Shown in pieces: positions 1 through 7,680 of a DNA stretch of 10,665 nt. The notes under the pieces are model-generated. The model did not search any database. It was given only the letters and a program-made list of their open reading frames with translations, and was not told the DNA's origin. Every line of letters begins with the position of its first letter. Position 1 is the first letter of the stretch. Position numbers and translations under genes: made by a program. The stretch comes from Trachelipus rathkii (lineage: Eukaryota > Arthropoda > Malacostraca > Isopoda > Trachelipodidae). The stretch spans positions 1-10,665 of the forward strand of contig JABUQX010126293.1 in the NCBI GenBank assembly GCA_015478945.1, written 5' to 3'.

Positions 1-1050
1 TCAATAAAATCTGTGGTATTATAATATGAGAAGATGATATATTACCCACAAGAGGACTGAACTGCTCCCCCAACAATTTTGCCAACTTTTGGTAATATTA
101 TTCGTATTTGAGATGATCGGGCGTAAGGAAACATTCTGCTTATACGCTTTCGGCAAACCACAAAACTGAGACAGTTGAGGTATATATGCCTTTTTGTTGT
201 TATAAATATGTGGGTAATCTTTACAAATCTGTTTTAATGATTTATTAAATTCGTTCTGTGAAGTCTTTAAGGGGATCTTTAGTTATTTTTTCATAAGTAT
301 CATTATCGGCCAAAAGTGTATTGCATTTATTATTATTATCTAAATAATTTAAGATAACGATGTTATTACCCTTATCTGAACGGGTTCTAACAATATCTTT
401 GTTATTGATAAGGGAATTGAAAATCAAATAAAACTTAATCGGAAACTTACGTAAATTTGCATTTTGTAAAGCTGACGATGCAAGTAACCTTTTAATAAAC
501 TGTTGTTGCATGACTGATCCTTATCTTGTCTGCTCCATAGTTCGAAATCCAATAGGAATTGATTGATTGCTTCATGCTTATCTATAGAAAATGGCAAACC
601 GTATCATAAAAGAATGTTTTTGTCAGGTTTCAACATGTAGTTTGAAAGGTTAATTATATTCTGTGGACTCGAATTTTTAACCCAATTGCTATTATTATAA
701 ATATTTTAAAATTTCCTATTTAGACTATTTATTTTTCTTCTAATAATCTGGTTTTTCTTATTGTGTGCAATGTTCAAAAATTGAGTGAAATCATTTAAAG
801 AGTTAGGATTTTCAAAATACCACCGACTCTGAAATAATTTAAATGCACTAAAACATTTCTTAAAAGCTAGTTTAATTTCTAGTTTAACCTTTGTAATTCT
901 ATTTATCAACAATTGCTTGTAAATCCAAGGAAACGGATCCGATGTGTTTATGTAAACATTTCTATTTAACAAAAACTTGGGAATGATCAAATTATTGCTA
1001 CACTTCTTCAGAAAACGAAATTGTTCCTTTTTTATATTGGCTGAGATCAC
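1..1050 (-). pseudogene. Penelope-like retroelement reverse transcriptase, N-terminal half, degenerate, cut by left edge
   Basis: The minus strand encodes, in several broken frames, the N-terminal region and first RT motifs of a Penelope-like element. Reading from 1050 downwards: an opening FRFLKKC...LIIPKFL block (1050-709); after a frame change, a block with WVKNSS and INLSNYML that contains an in-frame TGA at 604-606; the block RSDKGNN (about 385-362), matching the family's KADKGN motif; GLPK (159-148) followed by LRPIIS (126-109); and SPLVGN (58-41) and NTTDF near the edge. These are the expected order and sequence of PLE RT motifs. Frame breaks lie near 706, 511-535, 245-250, 84-95 and 20-35, so this copy is dead. 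The catalytic YADD box and any GIY-YIG endonuclease would lie beyond the left edge and cannot be judged. PLE RTs copy element RNA at a nicked chromosomal site. Family assignment is confident; subfamily is not determined. Confidence 0.88.
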
Positions 1051-1063
1051 TTGTTGTTCACTT

Positions 1064-1109
1064 ATATCACCTGAAGAGGTCGTGCTATGCCGGCGAAAGC
1101 TAGTGATTT
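1064..1109 (+). ncRNA. Hammerhead ribozyme-like motif of the PLE terminal region
   Basis: The plus strand fits the hammerhead layout in order. Stem I is ATCAC (1066-1070) pairing with GTGAT (1103-1107). The first core is CTGAAGA (1071-1077). Stem II is GTCG (1079-1082) with CGGC (1091-1094), extended by GC/GC around a TAT loop, with G1078 and T1083 unpaired. The second core is GAAA (1095-1098), followed by GCTA (1099-1102). The last A of GAAA plus GCT forms the palindrome AGCT, so stem III has only two pairs and no loop; such minimal forms are expected to fold as dimers. Cleavage would follow A1102 (NUH = CTA). PLEs are known to carry minimal hammerheads in their terminal repeats. The odd point is that this motif is antisense to the adjacent RT. 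Activity is not shown; the match is by sequence and pairing only. Confidence 0.62.
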
Positions 1110-1256
1110 TAAATAATTATTTTATATATGTGTTTTTGGAGTTATGAATCTTATGTTTTGTTTTAATATTAAAGCTTGATTAAAAAAGTGTGTATTTACA
1201 AGGGCATCCTGATCAAATAAATATTACAAACTTAGAGTTGGAATTCTATATTTTGC

Positions 1257-1367
<111 letters not shown>

Positions 1368-1540
1368 TCTAACATATAATTAGTTATTATAAAATTAAAA
1401 TGAAGTATCTTATCTCGTATTTAATTTATATTATTGATTTTAAAATGAATTTAATAACAAATAAATAAATTGTTGTAAAGATTTTTACAAATGCTAAGAT
1501 AAATAATTAAAATAAATTAAAAAAAATTATATATAAATAA

Positions 1541-1588
1541 TTAAATAAATAAATAAGTAAATAAATAAATAAATAAATAAATAAAAAA

Positions 1589-1623
<35 letters not shown>

Positions 1624-1644
1624 AAAATAAATATATAAATAAAT
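1541..1644. repeat. (TAAA)n tetranucleotide microsatellite, imperfect
   Basis: The tract is mostly AAAT/TAAA units with occasional variants: one GTAA unit near 1556, runs of extra A near 1584 and 1623, and a TATA insertion near 1632. It grows out of general AT-rich sequence that begins at about 1367. There is no coding signal. Confidence 0.95.
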
Positions 1645-1722
1645 GCCAATGACTAATGTGTTTTATGATCAAAGCAGTTTTTTCCAACTTATGAAAGTTT
1701 ATCATTCGAATGCAAATTTGTT

Positions 1723-1774
1723 AAAAAAAAAATAATTTTTTTTTAAATATATTCATTTTTTTTTTTTTTTTTTT
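1723..1774. repeat. A and T homopolymer runs
   Basis: A run of 10 A (1723-1732) is followed by 9 T (1736-1744) and then a run of 19 T (1756-1774). The A10 and T9 runs can pair as a hairpin. Such tracts may be tails of old retroposons, but no retroposon body is recognisable next to them. Confidence 0.9.
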
Positions 1775-1795
1775 AATCTTAATCTGAAGGCACAA

Positions 1796-1809
1796 TATAT
1801 ATAAATAGG
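1796..1809 (+). promoter_or_regulatory. Candidate TATA box
   Basis: TATAAATAGG at 1800-1809 is a textbook TATA element at the end of a short TA run. A start site about 30 bp downstream would fall near 1830, although no clear initiator (TCAGT-like) motif is visible there. The next ATG is at 1846, and a consensus 5' splice site follows at 1892. In DNA this AT-rich, a TATA match alone is weak evidence. Confidence 0.3.
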
Positions 1810-1845
1810 AAATTGGGCTAAGCTGAAGTTTGTGAACAGCTGAAG

Positions 1846-1897
1846 ATGTTGAGAATAAAAAATAAAATAATAATAAGATGCAACCCGACAGGTAAGT
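1846..1897 (+). other. Possible short first exon ending at a consensus splice donor
   Basis: An ATG at 1846 opens a frame (MLRIKNKIIIRCNPT) that reaches CAG/GTAAGT, with GT at 1892-1893, a perfect match to the U1-complementary donor consensus. A pyrimidine-rich run (1903-1927) ending in AAATAAG (1929-1935) follows, but the intron implied would be only 44 nt, shorter than most animal introns. A more distant acceptor is possible. The protein is unrecognised and low in complexity. The combination with the TATA box just upstream is the only reason to list it. Confidence 0.18.
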
Positions 1898-2209
1898 AGA
1901 CTCTTGTTTTTTTTTTCTTTCTTTTTTTAAATAAGAATGTTCAATAATTTTTCAAATAATTTAAAGGCAAAAAATTTTTGGAAAGCAATTTTATTTTATT
2001 ACTATTCCAAAACCTTTTCAAGTTAAACTAGCGTAGGTTGCTTTTGAATACAAACCAATGAACTTCTTTATCAAGTATCTATCATATATATAAATAATAT
2101 TATATAAAAATCCTTCTCATCTTTCCTTTCTTTAATCAGATCTCATTCGTTCTTCATTCCCTTCTTCGAACTCTGTTTTTGCACTCTGTGCTCTTTGTTT
2201 TTCAGTCGA
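1898..2209. other. AT-rich spacer without recognised gene
   Basis: This stretch holds pyrimidine runs and one 8-bp inverted repeat, TTTTGGAA (1976-1983) with TTCCAAAA (2005-2012). The segment 2110-2205 is T/C-rich. No coding frame of note was found. Confidence 0.6.
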
Positions 2210-2229
2210 GACCTCCCTAATGGGGGGTC
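2210..2229. other. Hairpin with 8-bp GC-rich stem
   Basis: GACCTCCC (2210-2217) can pair with GGGGGGTC (2222-2229) across a TAAT loop, with one T-G wobble. It is conspicuous in AT-rich surroundings. It is not followed by a T-run and does not sit at the end of a gene, so no terminator role is claimed. Confidence 0.55.
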
Positions 2230-2610
2230 CTAGACACCCTATACAGACTTATAACCATCATAATTGAGATCTACGGTCGATAACCCTAATAAGGACACCA
2301 ATATTGTTGTTTATACGACTGGTTTATTAACTCAGCAGCCGCAATGGCTCGGAAAAGTTGCAAAAATCTCTTTGCTATCTTCAGTATTTTCTAGAAATTG
2401 AATTAGAAAAACATTACTACAGTTCAGTTTATTTGGAATTCTCAAGTTATTCTAATGACGTTTGGGGGCCATCAGGGGACCCTGGGGATGTATTGTATAC
2501 AACAGGTTACCGTCCCATCTAAACCTGCCGCAATTTAACCCATTTACGAATAACTCTAGACTTCTATAGCTATATATTTGGGGACTCAGAACCGATGCGA
2601 AGAGGCAACC
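2230..2610. other. Mixed-composition spacer, no gene seen
   Basis: The composition rises above the surrounding AT level. A small inverted repeat, CAGGG/CCCTG, lies near 2473-2484 within a G-rich patch. A short frame starting near 2344 (MARKSC) stops after about 16 codons and is not supported. Confidence 0.5.
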
Positions 2611-2724
2611 ATGGCGGAATACAGAATCGAGTGCGTAAAAGAAAAAACGATCCCTTACCGGAATCGTTTTTCGACTCAGTATCGATTCCCTTCGGAAATC
2701 GAATCTTCAGTGTATAATAAATAA
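2611..2724 (+). CDS. Very short hypothetical ORF with strong Kozak context
   Basis: The start AACCATGG is a near-ideal eukaryotic initiation context and opens a 37-codon frame beginning MAEYRIECVKEK and ending SSVYNK before TAA at 2722-2724. Inside it, two related DNA segments encode the similar peptides PYRNRF and QYRFP. The frame overlaps the twin hairpins at 2643-2702, so its openness may be accidental. No family is recognised, and no splice sites or promoter were identified. It could equally be non-coding repeat DNA. Confidence 0.15.
   Translation: MAEYRIECVKEKTIPYRNRFSTQYRFPSEIESSVYNK
2643..2702. repeat. Two tandem, related hairpins
   Basis: The first hairpin pairs AAAAACGAT (2643-2651) with ATCGTTTTT (2663-2671), 9 bp perfect, plus an inner CC/GG pair. 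The second pairs TCGATT (2682-2687) with AATCGA (2697-2702), with CC/GG inside or alternatively a C(TTCG)G tetraloop. Both share the pattern CGAT-CCCTT-CGGA-ATCG, so they look like a duplicated stem-loop with matching changes in its arms. Confidence 0.6.
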
Positions 2725-3040
2725 TAAATAATGTGTATGGTGTATGCGCAACAAGAAGCTCTGTCTGTGACTCTGTCGTTCACATACAGCATTCGGTCTG
2801 TTTGACCTCCAGGTGGTCGCGTCGCCCAGACGCTCGTTAGGCCTAAACTCACATCACCCGATCGGAAGGCGCAACAAGGGCGTAAGCGCAATAGTCGTAT
2901 CGACACCCTCGGGGTTGACCCCCCCTCTATATACAGTCCCTACGACTGAAAATCTATCACGATGTCGTCCTTATCCCGATTATGGATTATATTCCAAGTT
3001 GAAGCAATTCTCTATCTTCATTCGAAAAGGGTGCTAGTCC
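2725..3040. other. Moderately GC-rich segment of unknown origin
   Basis: The base composition is clearly higher in G+C than the flanks. GGGG-TTGA-CCCC (around 2911-2923) can form a small hairpin. Overlapping frames are open on both strands (minus 2676-2906 and plus 2813-3037), but neither shows a recognisable domain and they cancel each other as evidence. It is probably an old mobile-element fragment, which is inference only. Confidence 0.4.
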
Positions 3041-3245
3041 AACTGTACATACTAATAACATATTATATATTTATATTAGTTATATAATATATAAGTAGTA
3101 TACTAATAACAGATATATATATAATATATTAATATACTTATATATATAGGATATATTATATTTATTATACTTATTATACTATACTATATATATTAATAGT
3201 ATATATATATCTAGTATGTATATAAGATATATATATATTACTTCA
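3041..3245. repeat. AT-only low-complexity tract
   Basis: This is irregular TATA/TAATA sequence with almost no G or C and many short self-complementary stretches. No unit of fixed length is evident. Similar tracts recur at 5841-5990, 6185-6380, 7184-7320 and 7840-7990. Confidence 0.85.
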
Positions 3246-4049
3246 TAAAAGGGAATAAATAATGGAACATTAATAATAATTAGAAGAATTAAAAAAAAGA
3301 TAATTTTCAAATTTCAAAATTCTAAATTTTGATCTCTTAACAGCCAAATGATTGATAACTTCTTCTTTAATATTGAGTGAAAGCTATGAAATGAACATCA
3401 TTAAGCCCAGTTCCTGACTAGATTTTCTTCTCATAAGTAGACATAGAAAAAAGTTTGCTTTGGCTTTTCAGAGTAGTGAAATTTGTTTTGGATTTCACAT
3501 TTTGAAGTGAGGTAATGCCACTAAAAATCTTAAAATCTAAATAGAACGGCACATTATCAAATTTATTTCCAAATTAGCAAAATTTTGGATAGATGTCGAT
3601 GGAATAAGTAACTTTTTATAAATGATTAGTAAGTATAGTGGATCTATGACTCACAAATTTGCTCTCTAACTGTTTTTTAAAATTCTTAAAACTATATATA
3701 ATTGTAATTATCCAGTATCTATTTCACATTTTAATTGATTCTCACAAGAGTCATTATAATTCCTTCATTATCAAAAAGCAGAAATTCTGTTGGCAAATTG
3801 TTAAAATGATTTTGAAAATTGTTGTTCACGTTGATTGTATGCTGCTTTGAAACACTTCTAACAAACATACACATTTTCTCAATATTATTAAGAGCAGTTG
3901 CATCGTCACACTATTATGGAGAATGCATGAATACATAATGAATAGAGTGTTTTGTAGAATAAAGTTAAAGACATAAATAAAGAAACTTACTATAACACGA
4001 TTTGCATTTGCTCTACGACTCCAAAAGAGGTGAAGACAATATAAAAGAC
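3246..4049. other. AT-rich spacer, no gene recognised
   Basis: Short open frames on both strands (for example plus 3659-3850 and minus 3826-4053) are rich in I, F, L and K as expected from AT-rich DNA, and show no motif. No inverted terminal repeats or mobile-element signatures were seen. Confidence 0.55.
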
Positions 4050-4241
4050 TCATATCTTGGTCAATATGAAAGCTCCTCTAAGCTTCAACAATGCTTTAAA
4101 AATTTCAATATGGTCGTACATCTCGAAATTTTCCACCTCCTTGTAGTCGCCATTCGTGAGAGCTCTGTATGTTTGTGCTGGGAAATCTTTTTCTTTTATT
4201 TTTTTTTTAAATAAATAGTAGTTAAGCACGGTCTTGCCAAT
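4050..4241 (-). CDS. Unassigned coding-like open frame, possibly a terminal exon
   Basis: A 63-codon frame is open on the minus strand between an in-frame TAG (4244-4242) and TGA (4052-4050). After a lysine-rich start, the last 40 or so residues have a balanced, protein-like composition (for example TYRALTNGDYKEVENFEMYD, then HIEIFKALLKLRGAF), unlike the I/K/N-rich frames elsewhere in this AT-rich region. A possible splice acceptor, TTTCCCAG, would place an exon start at 4177. Past the TGA the same frame stays open for another 18 codons. No family is recognised, and the opposite strand is also open (4002-4214), so the coding direction is uncertain. Confidence 0.25.
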   Translation of the reverse strand: MGKTVLNYYLFKKKIKEKDFPAQTYRALTNGDYKEVENFEMYDHIEIFKALLKLRGAFILTKI

Positions 4242-4294
4242 CTAAAATAGCATATAGTCGCATTCGTGCCATAAAAGTTTTTAATGAGTTGTAC

Positions 4295-4311
4295 TTCACA
4301 TGAAATGTGAA
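4295..4311. other. 7-bp perfect inverted repeat
   Basis: TTCACAT (4295-4301) and ATGTGAA (4305-4311) flank a GAA loop. It may be an operator-like site or chance; no adjacent gene gives it a role. Confidence 0.45.
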
Positions 4312-5016
4312 CAGTATGAACATCTAACGCCGTGGATATTTTCTTTAATAGTAACGTTAGGGATTTTTTTTTCCTTTTTCAGGTTTATAAAACAGGTTGT
4401 CGCATTCATTAACGTTATATTTATAAATCAAAATGAACGTAGTATTACTCAGATAGAGATATCAATGACAAAGACCAGTTAGAGGCCACTGGACTATCCG
4501 AGACTGTCCCCAGTCACTAAATATATATATCAAATATCATGCCATGGCGACAAACACAACTAGGCACACACCCTAAAGCCTGTCAACTTTCCTACCAAAG
4601 GCATATAATCATACTACGCAACTACTGACCAAACGTAAAATCTTTTAGCTAAGGTTTCATGCTAACCACAATAAAAGTTTTAATAAGTTTATTATGATAC
4701 TGGTAGCTACAACATGCGGTTTACCTTAAATAACTAACTAAAAACACGCCACTTTTTGCTTCATCAGAATACTCAATTAATGATACCCAAACATCCATAT
4801 ACCTATCCATCCTTTCTTTCAATGTTGCGTGAATCAAACACTCAACAAAACGCTGCGGGAACCATTCAAAAATGTTAACACTATTACACGAATGAAAATC
4901 AGGTTCACGTCTTCCTACTTTCTTATTTGTGTCTCTAGAACAACTGAGTCACGTGGTAAAGTATTTTTATAGACTTGTATTATGGTCCCTATGACGCAAC
5001 CCTGATTTGAAGGGGA
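4312..5016. other. AT-rich spacer with a splice-acceptor-like tract
   Basis: A strong pyrimidine tract ending in CAG (4364-4382) resembles a 3' splice site on the plus strand, but the sequence after it has no convincing frame. ATAAAAGTTTT-AAT-AGTT occurs twice (4271-4290 and 4671-4690) as a low-complexity direct repeat. TGAGTCACGTG (4945-4955) overlaps an AP-1-type and an E-box-type site. Nothing else is identified. Confidence 0.4.
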
Positions 5017-5800
5017 CATAATGGCTATGCCGACGAATCTGGCATGTTGGAGCGCGAGAGAGAGGAGGCGTTTCGAGAAGGTGGTGGTTGTTTGCGGAGG
5101 CGTTGGAGGAAGTCAGGATGCAAGAGAACATAAACAGAAGACGAGTTATTAACAGTATCCGAGAAATGAGGAGGGGATAAAATGAATGGTGAGAGAGCGA
5201 GGAGGTGAAGGCGGTAGAATACCTGCATTATTCGAGGGTGTTTTAACAGAAGGGAGGCAAGTGAGAGAAGAGATTGACGCGAAGAATGGCAAGGATGAAT
5301 TAGTTTAATGGAAGCGGTATATAAGTCGCATGATGAAAGATAGAAAATCGGAATAGCGGTTAAAAAAGTGATTTTTAACAGCATACTGTCCACAGTTACA
5401 CAACTGCTTGTACGGAAGCGGAAACATGCAACAACGAGATAAGAGAGGAGAGTAGAATATAAACGCGGCGGAGATGAAGATATTAAGAACTATGATGGAA
5501 AGAGTAGGGAGAATAAAGATTAAGGTGAAGGGTATGGTCGTCATCATAGGTGTGGAGAGATAATGAAGTGAGAGAAAGAAGATGGTGGGGACATCTTGAG
5601 AGGATGGAGCAGGAGAGCATGCCGAAAAGAAGATGGGGAATATAAAGTGGAAAGGAAAGAGAAAACGAGAGAAGAGATGGGCGGCAATCGGTGAAGACTA
5701 CTCGGGAAGATGTCAGCTAACCAAATTACTGAGAGCGCTGGATAGAGAAGAGGAATAGTGCAGCGAGAGGGACGTCTGGAGAAAAATGCTTGCGCGCTGA
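5017..5800 (+). pseudogene. Non-LTR retrotransposon (LINE) ORF2, C-terminal RT and tail, degenerate
   Basis: Read with frame changes, the plus strand gives the known order of a LINE ORF2 C-terminus. It starts with the RT active-site box as YADESGML (5026-5049), then a block ending ELLTVSEK, then EYLHYSRVF with GRQVREEID (thumb region), then KKVIFNSILSTV and LYGSGNM, then NAAEMKILR, RWWGHLERM (5580-5606), a basic KRKREKRW run, RALDREE, and finally DVWRKMLAR before TGA at 5798-5800. In active LINEs the ORF2 protein nicks target DNA and copies the element's RNA into it. The box reads YADE where functional enzymes have YADD, and there are several stops and at least three frame changes, so this copy is dead. 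The N-terminal endonuclease and most of the RT are missing, as in a 5'-truncated insertion. The strand is purine-rich, unlike its surroundings. The clade is not resolved. Confidence 0.85.
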
Positions 5801-5840
5801 CAGGGGGAAGAGTCCTTCTGGGAGAGGAAGAAGAAAACAA

Positions 5841-6420
5841 TATACCTATATTAATATACCTTAATATATATTTTATATGCCAAAATATATATATATAAAG
5901 AAGATATAAATATAGAATAATTAATATATATATATTATTATTATTTTATATATCATTAAATAAGTATATATTATATTACTATTATACGATGGTGAGAACA
6001 GCTACTTCAACATAGAAATCTGTCAACTACTAAAAATCTGTTTATCCTTCATTTCTATTAATAACATATACTCTATTTGGCTCTTGATTAACTATTATTT
6101 TTTATCTATTATTAAAAAATTAATAATTTAGAGCTTAGCCATCAAGACAAATTTTGTGATAATCTTAAATGATTTAGAAGTGGGGTCTACGATTATATAC
6201 TATATTGTATATATATAGATTTATATATATATATATTAGTTATAATTATAATATATATATATAATAATATGTCAGACTACTTTTATATATTATATTATAT
6301 ACTCGTTCTATTAGTATATATATATATTATATATTTATATTAATTATATATTAATGTATATTATATATTACAGTATATATTTTCTGAACTACTACAATTC
6401 TTAGCTACATGAAATTGACA
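5841..6420. repeat. AT-rich spacer with low-complexity TA tracts
   Basis: Irregular TA-rich tracts at about 5841-5990 and 6185-6380 flank a short stretch of ordinary AT-rich DNA (5990-6180). No gene, poly(A) signal use or target-site duplication for the preceding LINE could be made out with confidence. Confidence 0.7.
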
Positions 6421-6640
6421 TCTATCATCATCAACTCGTGATGAGACGGGTGTGTAAATACGATAGCATTGCCAGGTTCTCCCTTTCTTTTTCTCTTTGG
6501 TCTGATTTTATAATGCGACGAGGCACATATCGCAGTTCCACGCTAAGTGTAGAGGGTTTTCCGGTCGTGCTTCGGCTTTGACAGCGATGAGCACAAATCG
6601 TAATCAGGTGATCATTGTTGTTATCACTGTACGGTTGCAT
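6421..6640. other. Mixed-composition segment, no gene recognised
   Basis: A 69-codon frame on the minus strand (6640-6431) is open but shows no domain, and other frames of the same strand are also partly open. The segment has near-average GC and may be a fragment of an unknown repeat. Confidence 0.35.
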
Positions 6641-6649
6641 AAGGGTGTT

Positions 6650-6760
6650 TTTGTTTTTTTTTTTTTTTTAGATTTTATTTATTTATTTTTTTTATTCTAT
6701 TTTTTTAGATTTATATTTATTTTATTCGTTTTTTATTTTATGTTTTATATATTATCTTTA
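6650..6760. repeat. T-rich tract with TTTA units
   Basis: Long T runs (6652-6669) are followed by irregular TTTA and TTTTA units up to 6760. It reads like a poly(T)/degraded poly(A) tail on the minus strand, placed just before the GC-rich island. A retroposon whose 3' end faces left is one possible reading. Confidence 0.7.
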
Positions 6761-6769
6761 GGGATTACA

Positions 6770-6793
6770 CCCCCCTCCCTTAAGGGTGGGGGG
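6770..6793. other. 24-bp near-perfect palindrome of C and G runs
   Basis: Six C, then T, then the perfect palindrome CCCTTAAGGG (6777-6786), then T, then G runs. The arms pair over 11 of 12 positions, with a single T-T mismatch. It marks the left edge of the GC-rich island. Confidence 0.85.
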
Positions 6794-6960
6794 GCGGTTT
6801 CGGAAGTTCACCCATCGCGCTTTCGCCTTAACGAAGGCCCCGCCGAACCGGCCGATACCCGCGGCAGCACCGACGCAACCTGCAACCACACGCACCGCAC
6901 GCCCAAGCCGGCTGTGACTTTTTTCGCTTGTTTCGCATCCGCGTTTTTTTATAACTCATG
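6794..6960 (+). other. GC-rich island with open frame of unknown nature
   Basis: Base composition switches abruptly from T-rich to GC-rich between about 6765 and 6920. The plus strand is open throughout, giving residues such as GGGAVSEVHPSRFRLNEGPA and DATCNHTHRTPKPAVTFF before a stop near 6960. The frame continues upstream only through the T-rich tract, so no credible start exists. The peptide is not a known domain. It looks like part of a dispersed repeat that keeps a frame open by composition rather than a gene. Confidence 0.3.
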
Positions 6961-7330
6961 ATTGTTTTTTAAATATCCGAATGCATCATAGACACATCAC
7001 ACTCACCCTTATACCCACAACATTGCCTAATCATCCAGTCCTTCCCTTCCTACCCGTTTCATTCCCGTATCTCTATACCATTCCATTCACCGTGGACTGC
7101 TTTATCTGTCTGGCCTCTCAAGAATCTTTGTCCTCTGCTTTTCCGTTTTTCATTGAATCTTTTTCAATTTGGCCTTTCACTATATATCTATATATATATC
7201 TTATGAAAAATAATTAGTATTATTATAATGATTTATATATAATACTAATAATATATATATTAGTAACTAATATATGCTATGCTTAAACACTAAAGATAAT
7301 AATAACTATATAATATATGGAATACAGTTA
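6961..7330. other. Pyrimidine-rich then AT-only spacer
   Basis: Bases 6980-7180 are C/T-rich on the plus strand, leaving a 78-codon frame (6981-7217) rich in P, S, F and L with no motif. Bases 7184-7320 are AT low-complexity sequence. No gene is supported. Confidence 0.5.
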
Positions 7331-7425
7331 TGCTCTAGTGAATTCATTCTGGCAGATTCACAGGCATGATGCACTGCCCCCCTTGGCTTGCATTTAGAAG
7401 GACTGTCGCCGACGATGTCATTTTA

Positions 7426-7680
7426 TAGCGCTACTCCTGTACGGCAGTGTATATGCACACAGACGCGCATTTGCTCGCTAACTGTTATTGCGCTTTTGCC
7501 GCATAACATCTTCTTATCTTCTGAGTTGCGAATTATCCCACCCGCAGGGAATAACATTAAATTGCGGTTATTAAAAAGTGACATTCCCATGTCACTAAAA
7601 TCAACTGGAACTCGACCGTAGCCTCTTAAAGGAAGTGAATGTTGGAACTTAACAGATCTGGGCTCGTCTGAATGATCCCT
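7426..7680 (-). CDS. Unassigned 85-codon open frame
   Basis: The minus strand is open from just after an in-frame TAA (7683-7681) to TAA at 7425-7423. Its composition is balanced, with segments such as LPLRGYGRVPVDFSDMGMSL, LMLFPAGGIIRNSEDKKMLC and SAITVSEQMRVCVHIHC. The only ATG that could start it (MGMSL) lies 30 codons in and would give 55 residues. The plus strand is also open here (7388-7621). No family is recognised. It could be an exon, a retroelement fragment or chance in a local GC-richer patch. Confidence 0.22.
7577..7596. other. 8-bp perfect hairpin
   Basis: AGTGACAT (7577-7584) pairs fully with ATGTCACT (7589-7596) across a TCCC loop. It lies inside the open frame above and has no evident partner feature. 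Confidence 0.55.

Noticed and set aside
1835..1860. CTGAAGATG word resembling a PLE or hammerhead core
   Set aside because: No GAAA core or complementary stems follow within a usable distance.
2676..3037. Overlapping minus (2676-2906) and plus (2813-3037) ORFs of about 75 codons
   Set aside because: Neither shows a domain, start context or splice sites, and being open on both strands reflects composition.
5025..5840. Three S/L/P-rich minus-strand ORFs
   Set aside because: They are antisense to the purine-rich LINE remnant, whose plus-strand motifs (YADE, RWWGHLERM, NAAEMKILR) explain the region.
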